Of a DNA stretch of 64,000 nt, positions 17,651 to 26,697 are shown one piece after another. The stretch is from Lichenibacterium minor (GTDB lineage: Bacteria; Pseudomonadota; Alphaproteobacteria; Rhizobiales; Beijerinckiaceae): NCBI RefSeq assembly GCF_004137685.1, contig NZ_QYBB01000026.1, positions 1-64,000 on the forward strand, written 5' to 3'. The translations under genes and the position numbers were made by a program. Positions within the stretch are counted from its first letter, which is position 1; each line of letters opens with the position of its first letter. The notes below the pieces were generated by a model. That model was not told the DNA's origin, made no database searches, and saw only the letters and a list, made by a program, of their open reading frames with translations.

Positions 17651-18958
17651 ATGTCGTCCTCAACCCGTCCGCTCGTCGCCGCCGCGGTGTCAGGAACGGC
17701 CCCGCGCTCCGGCGTACGCTGGCGCATCTTCGGCATCGTGTTCCTGCTCGTCGCCCTGAACCTCGTGGATCGCACGGCGCTGTCCATCGCGATGCCGACG
17801 ATCGCTGGCGAGTTCCAGCTCTCGCCCACCCTCCAAGGTGTGCTGCTCAGCGCCTTCTTCTGGAGCTACGCGGCGCTGCAGATTCCGGGCGGGTGGCTGA
17901 TCGACCGCTTCGGGCCGCGCCGGCTCGTGACCGGCGCCACCGTGCTCTGGGGCCTGTTCCAGACCCTGGCCGCCTTGGCGACGGGCGGCGTGACGCTGCT
18001 GCTCACCCGCGTCGGGCTCGGGGCCGCCGAGGCGCCGCTGTTTCCCTCGGGCGCCAAGCTCAGCGCGAACTGGCTGGCACCGGGCGAGCGCGGCCGTGGC
18101 GCTGTGCTGATGGACAGCGGTGCGCCGCTCGGCGCGGCCTTCGGCGGCGTCGTGATCGCGTCTTTGATCCTCGTCTTCGACTCCTGGCGAACCGCCTTCC
18201 TGGTGGCGGGCCTCGCCACCGTTGCGGTCGGCGTCGTGGCCTGGCGATACCTGCGCGACGACCCGGCCGTCCACCCCGGCGTCAATGCAGCCGAACTGGC
18301 CCACATCCGCGGCGGCGATGCCGCGGTGCAAGCCGCCGATGCCGTCCTCCTCCCACCCCGTATCGCGCCCCGCTCGATGGCGGGACTGCTGGTCGGCCGC
18401 ATGGGCTGGGCCATGATCAACTTCGGCCTGCTGACCTGGGGGCCGAGCTACCTTGTCCAGGCCCGGCACTTCGACCTGAAGCAGATCGGGTATTCCACCT
18501 TCGTCATCTTCCTTTCCGGCACGGCAGGCTCGCTCTTCGCCGGCTTCTCGGCCGACGCCCTCATCACCCGCGGCTTCGCGCGCGCTGCGGTCTACAAGCT
18601 GATGCTGGCACTGTCGGGCTTCGCCACCCTGATCAGCTTCCTGGTCCTGCCGCAGGTCTCGGATCCCGTGGCCGCCATCGCGGTGCTGTCGGCCACGCTG
18701 TTCTTCCTTTATTGGGGGAGCCTCTATTGGAGCCTGCCGGCCCTGCTCGCCCCGCGCGATACAATCGGCCTCGTCGGCGGTGTGATGAACTGTGCCGGTA
18801 GCGTCGGCGGCATCGCGGTCCCGATCGTGACGGGCGCCATCCTCCAAACCACGGGCGCCTACGGGGCGGTGCTGGGCTTCTTCGCCGTGTGTGCCGGCTT
18901 CTACGTGCTCGGCACGCTGGTCATCGCCTTCCCGGCCCGCGCCACTGCGGCCCGCTGA
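17651..18958 (+). CDS. MFS transporter, ACS (anion:cation symporter) family
   Basis: The 435-residue protein has a 12-helix pattern and the ACS-type N-terminus ALNLVDRTALSIAMPTIAGE, followed by WSYAALQIPGGWLIDRFGPRR (motif A, split). Relatives carry organic anions such as glucarate, tartrate, phthalate or 4-hydroxyphenylacetate. The ribosome site AGGGAGG lies just before the ATG at 17651. Together with the lactonase-type enzyme before it this suggests uptake of a sugar acid or aromatic acid. The operon therefore has two importers of different class. Confidence 0.86.
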   Translation: MSSSTRPLVAAAVSGTAPRSGVRWRIFGIVFLLVALNLVDRTALSIAMPTIAGEFQLSPTLQGVLLSAFFWSYAALQIPGGWLIDRFGPRRLVTGATVLWGLFQTLAALATGGVTLLLTRVGLGAAEAPLFPSGAKLSANWLAPGERGRGAVLMDSGAPLGAAFGGVVIASLILVFDSWRTAFLVAGLATVAVGVVAWRYLRDDPAVHPGVNAAELAHIRGGDAAVQAADAVLLPPRIAPRSMAGLLVGRMGWAMINFGLLTWGPSYLVQARHFDLKQIGYSTFVIFLSGTAGSLFAGFSADALITRGFARAAVYKLMLALSGFATLISFLVLPQVSDPVAAIAVLSATLFFLYWGSLYWSLPALLAPRDTIGLVGGVMNCAGSVGGIAVPIVTGAILQTTGAYGAVLGFFAVCAGFYVLGTLVIAFPARATAAR

Positions 18959-18978
18959 AACGACGGGCCACGGCGTCC

Positions 18979-18994
18979 TGTATATTGTAGAACA
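18979..18994 (+). promoter_or_regulatory. Candidate GntR operator, gene-proximal
   Basis: The 16-mer TGTATATTGTAGAACA is an imperfect dyad (TGT...ACA ends) in the 80-base gap before the GntR gene. It shares TGT--A----AGAACA with the 16-mer at 19784-19799, upstream of the PdxA-like gene. The repetition on both sides of the GntR gene suggests autoregulation and control of the downstream genes. Confidence 0.35.
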
Positions 18995-19038
18995 GGCGGC
19001 ACGGCTGCCGGTCCCCTCTGGCGCCGGGGAGGCAGCTC

Positions 19039-19710
19039 ATGACTATCGCCACGGACTTCGACGCGGGGCCGCCGATGCAGCGGCGCAGCCTGCACGACGA
19101 TCTCGTGGAGCGCCTGCGGGACATGATCATCGCCGGTACCCTGCCGCCTGGCACCCGCGTCCACGAGGGACAGATCGGCGCGGCGCTCGGCGTCTCGCGC
19201 ACGCCCCTGCGCGAGGCCCTGAAATTTCTGGCCAGCGAAGGGCTGATCGAGCTTCAGCCCGGCCGTGGCGCCGTTGTCAGGAGGCTGACGAGCCGCGACG
19301 TGGAAGGCATGCTCGACGTCCTCGTGGCGTTGGAGGATCTCGCGGCCCGGCTCGCCTGCCGCGGGGCCAGCGACGCCGGGATCGCCCGCATCCGGGCTCT
19401 CCACGACGCCATGATGGGGTTCTACACCGCCCGCGACCGGCTCGAATACTACAAGCTCAACCAGGCGATCCATTCTGGCCTCGTGGCGCTGGCGGACAAC
19501 GCCTGCCTCGCCGAGACCCACGCCGGCATTCAGATGCGGCTGAAGCGCATCCGCTTCATCGGCAACGAGGAGCAGTCGAAATGGGACAGCGCCGTCACCG
19601 AACATGCCGAGATGATAGTGGCCTTGGAAGCCCGCGACGAGCACCGCTTGGCCGCCATCGTCCGGCTCCACCTTCATCGTACCTGGGAGCGCGTGCGCGA
19701 CAGCGTCTGA
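19039..19710 (+). CDS. GntR-family regulator, FadR/FCD subfamily
   Basis: This 223-residue protein has the N-terminal winged helix (LVERLRDMIIAGTLPPGTRV then VSRTPLREALKFLASEGLIE and PGRGAVV). A helical FCD ligand domain follows from about residue 85, with the metal-site type elements ALEDLAARLAC and HSGLVAL. FCD regulators usually sense organic acids and repress their catabolic operons. It sits between the MFS carrier and the PdxA-like gene, each separated by an untranslated gap of about 80-105 bases that contains a TGT...ACA dyad. Confidence 0.88.
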   Translation: MTIATDFDAGPPMQRRSLHDDLVERLRDMIIAGTLPPGTRVHEGQIGAALGVSRTPLREALKFLASEGLIELQPGRGAVVRRLTSRDVEGMLDVLVALEDLAARLACRGASDAGIARIRALHDAMMGFYTARDRLEYYKLNQAIHSGLVALADNACLAETHAGIQMRLKRIRFIGNEEQSKWDSAVTEHAEMIVALEARDEHRLAAIVRLHLHRTWERVRDSV

Positions 19711-19736
19711 CCTTCCACGCAGCATGACATCTCTGA

Positions 19737-19752
19737 ATGCTGCATACAGCAT
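19737..19752 (+). promoter_or_regulatory. Perfect dyad upstream of the PdxA-like gene
   Basis: ATGCTG-CATA-CAGCAT is a perfect 6-base inverted repeat, 65 bases before the start of the PdxA-like gene. It lies in a locally AT-rich gap after the GntR gene. It may be an operator for that regulator or for an unlinked one. It differs from the TGT...ACA type found nearby. Confidence 0.35.
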
Positions 19753-19783
19753 GTTGCGTGTCGAATTTTTCCGTGCCAATGTC

Positions 19784-19799
19784 TGTTCAACACAGAACA
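19784..19799 (+). promoter_or_regulatory. Candidate GntR operator upstream of the PdxA-like gene
   Basis: TGTTC-AACACA-GAACA is a perfect 5-base inverted repeat, 17 bases before the ATG of the PdxA-like gene. It shares its ends with the 18979-18994 element. The position would let a bound repressor block transcription of the PdxA-like gene and the ABC importer genes. Confidence 0.4.
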
Positions 19800-19816
19800 T
19801 CGTCTCGGGGGACACC

Positions 19817-20839
19817 ATGGACCGATCCTTGCCCACCATCGCGCTGGCCATGGGCGACCCCGCGGGCATAAGCCCGGAACTGACCGCCAAGGTCATCGCG
19901 CTCCCCGACGTGCGGGCTGCCGCGCGCTTCATCGTCATCGGCGACCGCCGCCTGTTCGACGTCGGCGCCCGCACGGCGGGCCTCACGCCCGACATCCCCA
20001 CCGTAGGCTCGCTCGACGAGGCGTTGGAGCCGACGGACGGACCGGTCTTCGTCGACATGCGCAACTGCGATCCCGCCAGCATCGCGGTGGGCGAGGTGAG
20101 CCGCGACGGAGGCGCCTCCGCGGTGGCGAACTTCCGAGCCGGCATCGGCCTCGCGGGTGCGGGCAAGATCGATGCGCTCTGCTTCACCCCCTTCAACAAG
20201 GGCGCCATGCGCCTCGCACACCCGACCTATACCGACGAGATCGTGTTCCTCGACGAGGTTCTCGGCATCGAGGGCACGGCCAGCGAATACAACATCATGA
20301 ACGGCATCTGGAACGCCCGCGTCACCTCGCATGTGCCGCTGAAGGGCGTGGCCGATTTGATCACGCGGGCCAACATCGACCGCGCCATCGCCCGCACCCG
20401 CACCAACATGATCACGGCAGGCTTCGTCGAGCCCCGCATCGCGGTCGCGGCGCTGAACCCGCACGCCGGCGACGGGGGCAATTTCGGGAGCGAGGAGATC
20501 GAGGTCATCGGCCCGGCGGTCGAGGCCGCCAAGGCCAAGGGCTACAGCGTCGAGGGGCCCTTCCCGTCCGACACCGTGTTTCTGCGCGCCAAGGCTGGCG
20601 CCTTCGATGCTGTGTTGACCATGTACCACGACCAGGGTCAGATCGCGATGAAGCTCATCGGCTTCGATACCGGGGTGACGCTGCTCGGCGGCTATCCGGT
20701 GCCGATCGCCACCCCGGCGCACGGCACAGCTTACGAGATCGCCGGCAAGGGCGTCGCCAACGTCGGGGCGACGCGTCAAGCCCTGCTGCTGGCGGCCGAG
20801 ATGGGCCGTCGTGCCCGCGAGGCAGCCACGGCGCACTGA
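19817..20839 (+). CDS. PdxA-family dehydrogenase, non-canonical (PdxA2-like)
   Basis: This 340-residue protein has PdxA landmarks: N-terminal ALAMGDPAGISPEL, TPFNKGAM, LNPHAGDGGNFGSEE (metal H216) and MYHDQGQIAMKL (metal H271). The third PdxA metal His normally lies in a GHTE motif. The matching place here reads HPTYTDE (residues 135-141), so the site differs from vitamin B6 PdxA. PdxA2-type relatives oxidise phosphorylated four-carbon acids such as 4-phospho-threonate or erythronate. No DUF1537 kinase partner is present. The start at 19817 has the ribosome site GGGGGA. It probably acts in catabolism of the imported substrate, not in pyridoxine synthesis. Confidence 0.82.
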   Translation: MDRSLPTIALAMGDPAGISPELTAKVIALPDVRAAARFIVIGDRRLFDVGARTAGLTPDIPTVGSLDEALEPTDGPVFVDMRNCDPASIAVGEVSRDGGASAVANFRAGIGLAGAGKIDALCFTPFNKGAMRLAHPTYTDEIVFLDEVLGIEGTASEYNIMNGIWNARVTSHVPLKGVADLITRANIDRAIARTRTNMITAGFVEPRIAVAALNPHAGDGGNFGSEEIEVIGPAVEAAKAKGYSVEGPFPSDTVFLRAKAGAFDAVLTMYHDQGQIAMKLIGFDTGVTLLGGYPVPIATPAHGTAYEIAGKGVANVGATRQALLLAAEMGRRAREAATAH

Positions 20840-20977
20840 CGACCTCGACCCCGGGCAGACCAGCCGAACGGCGGCGCCCGGCATGCCGTCCCGCGAGGGA
20901 CTTCACAGGGAGGATGGCGACATGGCGGTACCCCGCATCGGCACGCGCCGGCTTTCCGTGGTCGCGGAGGCAGAACG

Positions 20978-21673
20978 GTGAATTACCAGTTCGACTTCAG
21001 CTTTCTTTGGGATCCCGACAACGCCTACTGGCGCGACATCCTGCACGGCACTTGGCTCACCGTGCAGCTGACGGTGTTGGCCATCGTGCTCGGCTTCGCG
21101 CTGGGCGCCGCCTGTGCGATCGGCAGCACGAGCCGCATCCCGTCCCTGCGCCGCGCCATCGCGGTCTACGTCGAGATCATTCGCAACACGCCGCTCCTGG
21201 TTCAGGTCTTCTGGTTGTTCTTCGGTCTCGCCAGCCTCGGGTTCAAGTTCTCCGCCTTCTCGGCGGCCGTGCTGGCTTTGACGATCAACATCGCCGCTTA
21301 TACCAGCGAGATCATCCGCTCGGGCATCGAGTCCGTCCGCAAGGGGCAGATCGAGGCCGCCGAGAGCCTCGGCCTCAGCCGGATGCAGCTCCTCTTCGAC
21401 GTCGTGCTGCCCCCGGCCATCGAACGCGTGCTGCCGTCGCTCGCCGGGCAGTTCGTCCTGATGATGCTCGCCACCTCCATCATGGCGCAGATCTCCACCG
21501 AGGAGCTGATGGCGGCGGCGAGCCGCATCCAATCCGAAACCTTTCGGGGCTTCGAGATCTACATCGTGGTGGCGGTGGTCTACCTCGCCCTGGCGATGGC
21601 CCTGCGCCTGTCCTTCGCGTTCCTGGCCTGGGCGGCCTTTCCGCGCCGCCGGCGCCTCGGCACCCCGGTCTGA
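20978..21673 (+). CDS. Polar amino-acid-type ABC importer permease (HisM/GlnP family)
   Basis: The 231-residue permease has the family segments VYVEIIRNTPLLVQVFWLFF and SEIIRSGIESVRKGQIEAAE, the latter being the coupling EAA loop. It starts with GTG at 20978. It is followed after 8 bases by a second permease, so the two probably form a heterodimer. The transport family covers polar amino acids, opines and related zwitterions. Confidence 0.88.
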   Translation: MNYQFDFSFLWDPDNAYWRDILHGTWLTVQLTVLAIVLGFALGAACAIGSTSRIPSLRRAIAVYVEIIRNTPLLVQVFWLFFGLASLGFKFSAFSAAVLALTINIAAYTSEIIRSGIESVRKGQIEAAESLGLSRMQLLFDVVLPPAIERVLPSLAGQFVLMMLATSIMAQISTEELMAAASRIQSETFRGFEIYIVVAVVYLALAMALRLSFAFLAWAAFPRRRRLGTPV

Positions 21674-21681
21674 GGCGCCCG

Positions 21682-22329
21682 ATGACCCTCTCGCTCGCCA
21701 ACATCGTCTACCTGCTCCAGGGAACGCTCTGGACGGTCGCGCTGGCACTGCTCGGCTTCGCCGGCGGGGGCGCCCTCGGGCTCGCCGTGGCCCTGATGCG
21801 CGTGTCGCGCTTCGCCGTGTTGCGCCTCGCTGCCGGTACCTGGATCCAGGTGGTCCAGGGCATCCCGTTGCCGGTGCTGATCTTCCTCTCCTACTTTGGG
21901 CTCGGGGTGACGGGTTTCGACGTGCCGGCCCTGATCGCGGTCGCCTTGTCGATCGCCATCAACTCCTCGGCCTTTCTCGGCGATACCTGGCGAGGCTGCA
22001 TCCAGGCCGTCGCCAAGACGCAATGGGAGGCGGCCGACAGCCTGGCGCTGAACGGCCTCCAGCGCATGGTGGACGTGGTGCTGCCGCAAGCCCTGCGCCT
22101 GGCGATCCCCTCGACCATCGGCTTCTCGGTGCAGATCATCAAGAACACGTCCTACGCGGTGGTCATCGGCTTCATCGAGCTGACGCAGTCGGGCAAGATC
22201 ATCAACAACGCTCTCTACGAGCCCTTCCTGATTTTCAGCATCGTCGGGCTGATATACTTCATGCTGTGTTCGCCATTGTCGAACGCTAGCCGACGCCTCG
22301 AAGCGCGGCTACGAGCCCGGGGAGCCTGA
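21682..22329 (+). CDS. Polar amino-acid-type ABC importer permease (second subunit)
   Basis: This 215-residue permease has WIQVVQGIPLPVLIFLSYFG and the coupling segment CIQAVAKTQWEAADSLALNG. The usual RGTP of this family reads QGIP, a mild departure. The ATG at 21682 lies after the first permease stop. A longer in-phase frame from 20914 runs through the first permease gene and was rejected. The stop is two bases before the ATPase start. Confidence 0.86.
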   Translation: MTLSLANIVYLLQGTLWTVALALLGFAGGGALGLAVALMRVSRFAVLRLAAGTWIQVVQGIPLPVLIFLSYFGLGVTGFDVPALIAVALSIAINSSAFLGDTWRGCIQAVAKTQWEAADSLALNGLQRMVDVVLPQALRLAIPSTIGFSVQIIKNTSYAVVIGFIELTQSGKIINNALYEPFLIFSIVGLIYFMLCSPLSNASRRLEARLRARGA

Positions 22330-22331
22330 CC

Positions 22332-23111
22332 ATGACCCTCCATGCCATCGCCCCGGCGTCGACCGCGGAGCCGGCACAGGCCACCCCGATGGTGCGCTTC
22401 AACGACGTGCATAAAAGCTTCGGCATCGTGGAGGTGCTGAAGGGCATCTCCTTCGCGGTCGGGCGCGGCGAGGTCGTGTGCCTGATCGGCCGCAGCGGCT
22501 CGGGCAAGAGCACGGCATTGCGCTGCATCAACGGGCTGGAGCGCATCACCACGGGCTCGATCGACGTCTGCGGGCATGCCGTGACGCCCGACGGCAAGGC
22601 CGACCTCCACGCGGTGCGCAAGCGGGTCGGGATCGTGTTCCAGAGCTACAACCTGTTCCCGCACCTCACCGTCGAGCAGAACATCACACTGGCGCCGCGC
22701 CGGGTGAAGAAGACCGCGCCCACCGAGGCCCGTGCCCTCGCGGCCGACGTGCTGGCCAAGGTGGGGCTGTCCGACAAGATCGCGAGCTATCCCGAACAGC
22801 TGTCGGGCGGCCAGCAGCAGCGCGTCGCGATCGCGCGCGCCCTCGCCATGCAGCCGGAAGTGATGCTCTTCGACGAGGTGACCTCGGCACTCGACCCGGA
22901 ACTCACCGGCGAGGTGCTGAAGGTGATGGAGGACCTCGCCCGGGGCGGCATGACGATGGTGCTGGTGACCCACGAGATGGCCTTCGCCAGCCGCGTCGCT
23001 GACAAGATCATCTTCATGCACAAGGGCCGCGTCCACGAGACTGGCCCGCGCGACCTGCTGTCCCGGCCCGAAACGCCGGAACTGAGGCAGTTCGTCGGCA
23101 CGGGTCTTTGA
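22332..23111 (+). CDS. Polar amino-acid-type ABC importer ATPase (GlnQ/HisP family)
   Basis: The 259-residue ATPase has Walker A GRSGSGKST, the signature LSGGQQQRVAIARAL, Walker B VMLFDEVTSALDPE and VTHEMAFASRVADK, the standard GlnQ pattern. It powers the two permeases just before it. The ATG follows the permease stop by two bases, so translation is coupled. Confidence 0.92.
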   Translation: MTLHAIAPASTAEPAQATPMVRFNDVHKSFGIVEVLKGISFAVGRGEVVCLIGRSGSGKSTALRCINGLERITTGSIDVCGHAVTPDGKADLHAVRKRVGIVFQSYNLFPHLTVEQNITLAPRRVKKTAPTEARALAADVLAKVGLSDKIASYPEQLSGGQQQRVAIARALAMQPEVMLFDEVTSALDPELTGEVLKVMEDLARGGMTMVLVTHEMAFASRVADKIIFMHKGRVHETGPRDLLSRPETPELRQFVGTGL

Positions 23112-23191
23112 AAGCTGCTCGACCTCTGGAGCAGGCCTGCTCCAGCCGTTGGATAAGCTTCGATACGACGGTGACACCACGGGAGGACACG

Positions 23192-23983
23192 ATGAAGACC
23201 ACGGCGTTTCTGGGCTTGACCTGCCTGACGGTCCTGCTGGCGGCGGCACCGGCGCGGGCCGACACGCTCTCCGACATCAAGGCCCGCCACAAGCTCCTCG
23301 TCGGAATCGACCTCGGCCTGCCGCCCTACGGCACCGTCGACGCCGCCATGCAGCCGACGGGCTCGGACGTCGAGGCGGCGCGCTTGCTCGCCGCCGATCT
23401 CGGGGTGGAGCTGGAAATCGTACCCACGACGGGCGCCAACCGGATCCCCTTCCTGCAAACCCACAAGATCGACGCCGTGATGGCGTCCTTTTCCATCACG
23501 GAAGCGCGCAAGAAGGTCATCGACTTCTCAGTTCCCTACGGCGTGATCTCGATCATCTGCGCGGCCCCGGCCGACGTCGCTGTCAAAGACGCCAAGGATC
23601 TCGAAGGCAAGACGGTGGCGGTCACACGCGGCACCGGCGCCGATGCCGACGCCACCAGACTCGCCAAGGCGGACGACAAGATCAGCCTCGTGCGATTCGA
23701 CGACGACGCGACCCTGATCACGGCGCTGTCATCGGGTCAGCAGGACATCATGATCTCCGCCCCCGCTCAATTGCGCGACATCAACAAACGTGCGTCGCGC
23801 CCGATCGAGCAGAAGTTCGTGATCCGCACGAACGGCTATGCCGTCGGTCTGCGCAAGGGCGACGGCGATCTCCAGAAGGCCGTGAACGCCTGGATCGAGA
23901 AGGACCTCGCCGACGGCAAGCTGCGGACGAGCTTCAAGCGATGGCACGAGGCGGACCTGCCGGCCGACATGCCGAAGGAGTGA
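23192..23983 (+). CDS. Periplasmic binding protein of the polar amino-acid-type importer (SBP_bac_3)
   Basis: The 263-residue protein begins with a Sec signal peptide (MKTTAFLGLTCLTVLLAAAP, cleavage near ARA-DT). The mature part has the cluster 3 binding fold with LLVGIDLGLPPYGTVD, PTGSDVEAARLLAADLGV and FSITEARKKVIDFSVPYG. The last pattern is highly typical of amino acid binding proteins. The start at 23192 has a strong ribosome site (GGGAGGA). It is the last gene of the operon and its end faces a convergent minus-strand set. The ligand pocket does not allow a safe substrate guess. Confidence 0.9.
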   Translation: MKTTAFLGLTCLTVLLAAAPARADTLSDIKARHKLLVGIDLGLPPYGTVDAAMQPTGSDVEAARLLAADLGVELEIVPTTGANRIPFLQTHKIDAVMASFSITEARKKVIDFSVPYGVISIICAAPADVAVKDAKDLEGKTVAVTRGTGADADATRLAKADDKISLVRFDDDATLITALSSGQQDIMISAPAQLRDINKRASRPIEQKFVIRTNGYAVGLRKGDGDLQKAVNAWIEKDLADGKLRTSFKRWHEADLPADMPKE

Positions 23984-24173
23984 TACGGTTTCCGGTGAAT
24001 GGACTCGGCACGGCACGGATTCCGTTTGTGTGGCCATGGGCGTAGCGTGGCAGCTCAGCGGGGAGGCCGGACCGACCACGGCTTGGGCCCGCATCCGGCT
24101 GCCGGCTTCCGGGCCGAGCCCCACCACGACGTTGTCGATCACCGTCGCCCAAGGCAGGGACCGCGGGACGCTT

Positions 24174-25175
24174 TCACCCCAAGGAGCGCGACAGCCGGGC
24201 ACGGTAGCTGTCGAGAACCACCGCCAGGATGATGACCAGCCCCGTGATGATCTGACGGATGAAGTCCGTCACACCCATCAGGATCAGGCCGTTGCCGAGC
24301 ACGCCGATGATGATGGCGCCGAGCAAGGTCCCGACCAGCGAGCCTCGCCCGCCCGACAGCGACGTGCCACCGATGATCACCGCCGCAATGGCGTTGAGTT
24401 CGAAGCCGACGCCGAGGATCGGGTTGGCGATGGACAGCCGCGTCACATAGACGATCGCGGCTATGCCCACGCAGGCCCCCGTGACGGCGAAGGCCAGCAC
24501 CTTGGTGTCAAAGGGGCGGTGGCCCGACAGGCGCACCGCTTCCTCGTTGTTGCCGATGGCGTAGATCATCCGCCCGAACACCGTGCGGGTCAGCACGACC
24601 CAGCCGAGCGCCAAGAGCGCCAAGGCGAGCAGGAACATCACCGGCAGGCCGAACAGGCTGGCGGTGCCGAAGGCGATGAAGCTGTCCGGGAAGTCGTAGA
24701 TCGTGCGGGCGTTGGTGACCTCCAGCGCGAGGCCGCGGGCGACGTTCAGCATGCCCAACGTGACGATGAAGGAGGGCACGCCCCAGAAGGCCGACACGAA
24801 GCCGTTCAGCGCACCAGCCGCAATGCCGACACCGAGGCTCGCCGCGATGCCCAAGCCTACCGCCACCACCTCGGGCAAGGCGTCCAGCTTCATCACCGTG
24901 CCGGCCACGACCGCGCAGAGAGCCATCACGGCGCCGACCGACAGGTCGATGCCACCGATCAGGATGGCGAAGGTCATGCCCGTCGCCAGGATCAGGTTGA
25001 TGGTGATCTGGGTCAGGATGTTGGACATGTTGGTGCCGGACAGGAAGTCCGGCGCCGCGAGGGCGAAGAACGCCACCAAGGCCAGCAGCGCCACCCCGAT
25101 GCCGGCGTCGCGCAGCAGCAGGCGCGAGCGGCGGAAGCGCAGGGGTAGAGCCGTATCAGGCGTGGCGGCACTCAT
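24174..25175 (-). CDS. Ribose-type ABC importer permease (RbsC family)
   Basis: The 333-residue permease has the family motifs IGGIDLSVGAVMAL and IIGGTSLSGGRGSLVGTLLG, plus GNNEEAVRLSGH in the coupling loop. It belongs with RbsC/AraH/XylH carbohydrate permeases. Its ATG at 25175 overlaps the ATPase stop (ATGA). It is the last gene of a three-gene minus-strand set, and the 190-base gap to the convergent upstream operon shows no clear terminator. Confidence 0.9.
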   Translation of the reverse strand: MSAATPDTALPLRFRRSRLLLRDAGIGVALLALVAFFALAAPDFLSGTNMSNILTQITINLILATGMTFAILIGGIDLSVGAVMALCAVVAGTVMKLDALPEVVAVGLGIAASLGVGIAAGALNGFVSAFWGVPSFIVTLGMLNVARGLALEVTNARTIYDFPDSFIAFGTASLFGLPVMFLLALALLALGWVVLTRTVFGRMIYAIGNNEEAVRLSGHRPFDTKVLAFAVTGACVGIAAIVYVTRLSIANPILGVGFELNAIAAVIIGGTSLSGGRGSLVGTLLGAIIIGVLGNGLILMGVTDFIRQIITGLVIILAVVLDSYRARLSRSLG

Positions 25176-26689
25176 GACGCGGTCTCCCCCATGTAGCCGC
25201 TGTAGGCGAGGCCGAGGATGCGCTCCTCGGAAAAATCGGCGCGCGCCACCTCGCCGGCGAAACGGCCGCGCGACAGCACCAGGATGCGATCGCAGAGATG
25301 GATCAGTTCCGGCAATTCGGACGACACGACCAGCAGCGCGCGGCCTCCTGCGGCGAGGCGGCCCAGCAAGGCATAGATCTCGGCCTTGGCGCCGACGTCG
25401 ATGCCGCGCGTCGGCTCGTCGAGCATCAGCACGCGGGCTTCGGCGAAGAGCCACTTCGCCAGCACCACTTTCTGCTGGTTGCCGCCGGAAAGCTGCCCGG
25501 CCGGCTGCCCGGGCCCGCTGAGCCGTGTGGCGAGTTCCCCCGCGTATCGCACGCAGGCAGCCCGCTCGGCGTCGGCGCGCATGAACCCGGCACGCGTCAC
25601 TCGGGGGAGGGCGGCGAGGCTGGTGTTGATGGCGGAGGACATGGACAGCACCAGTCCTTCCGCCTTGCGGTCTTCGGTGAGCAGGCCGATGCCGGCCGCC
25701 GTAGCGTCACGCGGCGAGCGGATGGCGACGGCTTTGCCGTCTCGGAACACCTCGCCGCGGGGTGGCCCGTCGGCGCCGTAGATCGCGCGCAGCACTTCGG
25801 TTCGGCCAGCGCCGACGAGGCCCGCGATGCCGACGATCTCGCCGTACCGCACCGCAAAGTCCAGCCCGGGGCCAGGGGGAGCACCCTTGGGGCGCAGGCG
25901 CCGAACGGCCAGCGCCTCAGCGCCGACTGGGCCGCCTGACACAGGCGCCTGAGTGGCCAACGACCGGCCGATCATGGCGCGCACCAACTCCGGCGGGCTG
26001 GTGTCAGCGGTGCGCTCCGTCGACACGATGCGGCCGTTGCGCAGCACCGTGACCCGGTTGCAGAGCGCGAAGATCTCGGCGAGGTGGTGGGACACGTAGA
26101 TCATCGTCAGGCCGCGGGCCTTCAGCGCCTCGATCTGCTCGAACAGGCGGCCCGACTCGCGCGGCGTCAGGGTCGCGGTGGGCTCGTCGAGCACCAGCAC
26201 GCGGCCGCCGTCGCTGCGCAGCGCCTTGGCAATCTCGATCAGCTGGCATTGCGCGACGCCGAGCCCCTCCACGGGCGCGCGCGGTGACAGATCAGCCAGG
26301 CCGACGCGGTCGAGCAGCGCGCGCGCCTCCTCGTCCATCCGCCGCCGGTCGAGGAACCCGAGCGCACGGCGCGGCAGGCGCTCGAACAACAGGTTCTCCG
26401 CGACGCTGAGCGCCGGCAGCAGGTTCAGCTCCTGGTGCACCACGCGGATGCCGGCGCGGATCGCGTCCGTGGGCGAGGCGGGCGTGTAGGGCTCGCCGGC
26501 GAGCGCCATCGTCCCGGCGTCCGGGCGATGGATGCCGGCGAGCAGCCGGATGACGCTCGACTTGCCGGCGCCGTTCTCCCCTGCCAGCGCGTGGGTCTCA
26601 CCCTGCGCGATGTCGAGGTCGACGCCGTCCAGCGCCACCACGCCGGGGAAGCGTTTGCCGATCCCCCGTAGGGACAGCATCGGGGTCAT
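25172..26689 (-). CDS. Ribose-type ABC importer ATPase with two nucleotide-binding domains (RbsA/MglA family)
   Basis: This 505-residue protein has two fused ATPase domains. The first has Walker A GENGAGKSS and Walker B VLVLDEPTATL; its signature is degenerate (LGVAQCQLIEIAKAL). The second has the signature LSGGNQQKVVLAKWL and Walker B VLMLDEPTRGID. This layout is standard for RbsA, XylG and MglA. The ATG at 26689 is preferred; another ATG lies three codons later at 26680. It follows the binding-protein gene by 8 bases. Confidence 0.9.
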   Translation of the reverse strand: MTPMLSLRGIGKRFPGVVALDGVDLDIAQGETHALAGENGAGKSSVIRLLAGIHRPDAGTMALAGEPYTPASPTDAIRAGIRVVHQELNLLPALSVAENLLFERLPRRALGFLDRRRMDEEARALLDRVGLADLSPRAPVEGLGVAQCQLIEIAKALRSDGGRVLVLDEPTATLTPRESGRLFEQIEALKARGLTMIYVSHHLAEIFALCNRVTVLRNGRIVSTERTADTSPPELVRAMIGRSLATQAPVSGGPVGAEALAVRRLRPKGAPPGPGLDFAVRYGEIVGIAGLVGAGRTEVLRAIYGADGPPRGEVFRDGKAVAIRSPRDATAAGIGLLTEDRKAEGLVLSMSSAINTSLAALPRVTRAGFMRADAERAACVRYAGELATRLSGPGQPAGQLSGGNQQKVVLAKWLFAEARVLMLDEPTRGIDVGAKAEIYALLGRLAAGGRALLVVSSELPELIHLCDRILVLSRGRFAGEVARADFSEERILGLAYSGYMGETAS

Positions 26690-26697
26690 GGGACGCG

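Noticed and set aside
19817..20839. Assigning the PdxA-like gene to pyridoxine synthesis
   Set aside because: It lacks the GHTE metal motif, sits in a catabolic operon under GntR control, and has no other pdx gene nearby.
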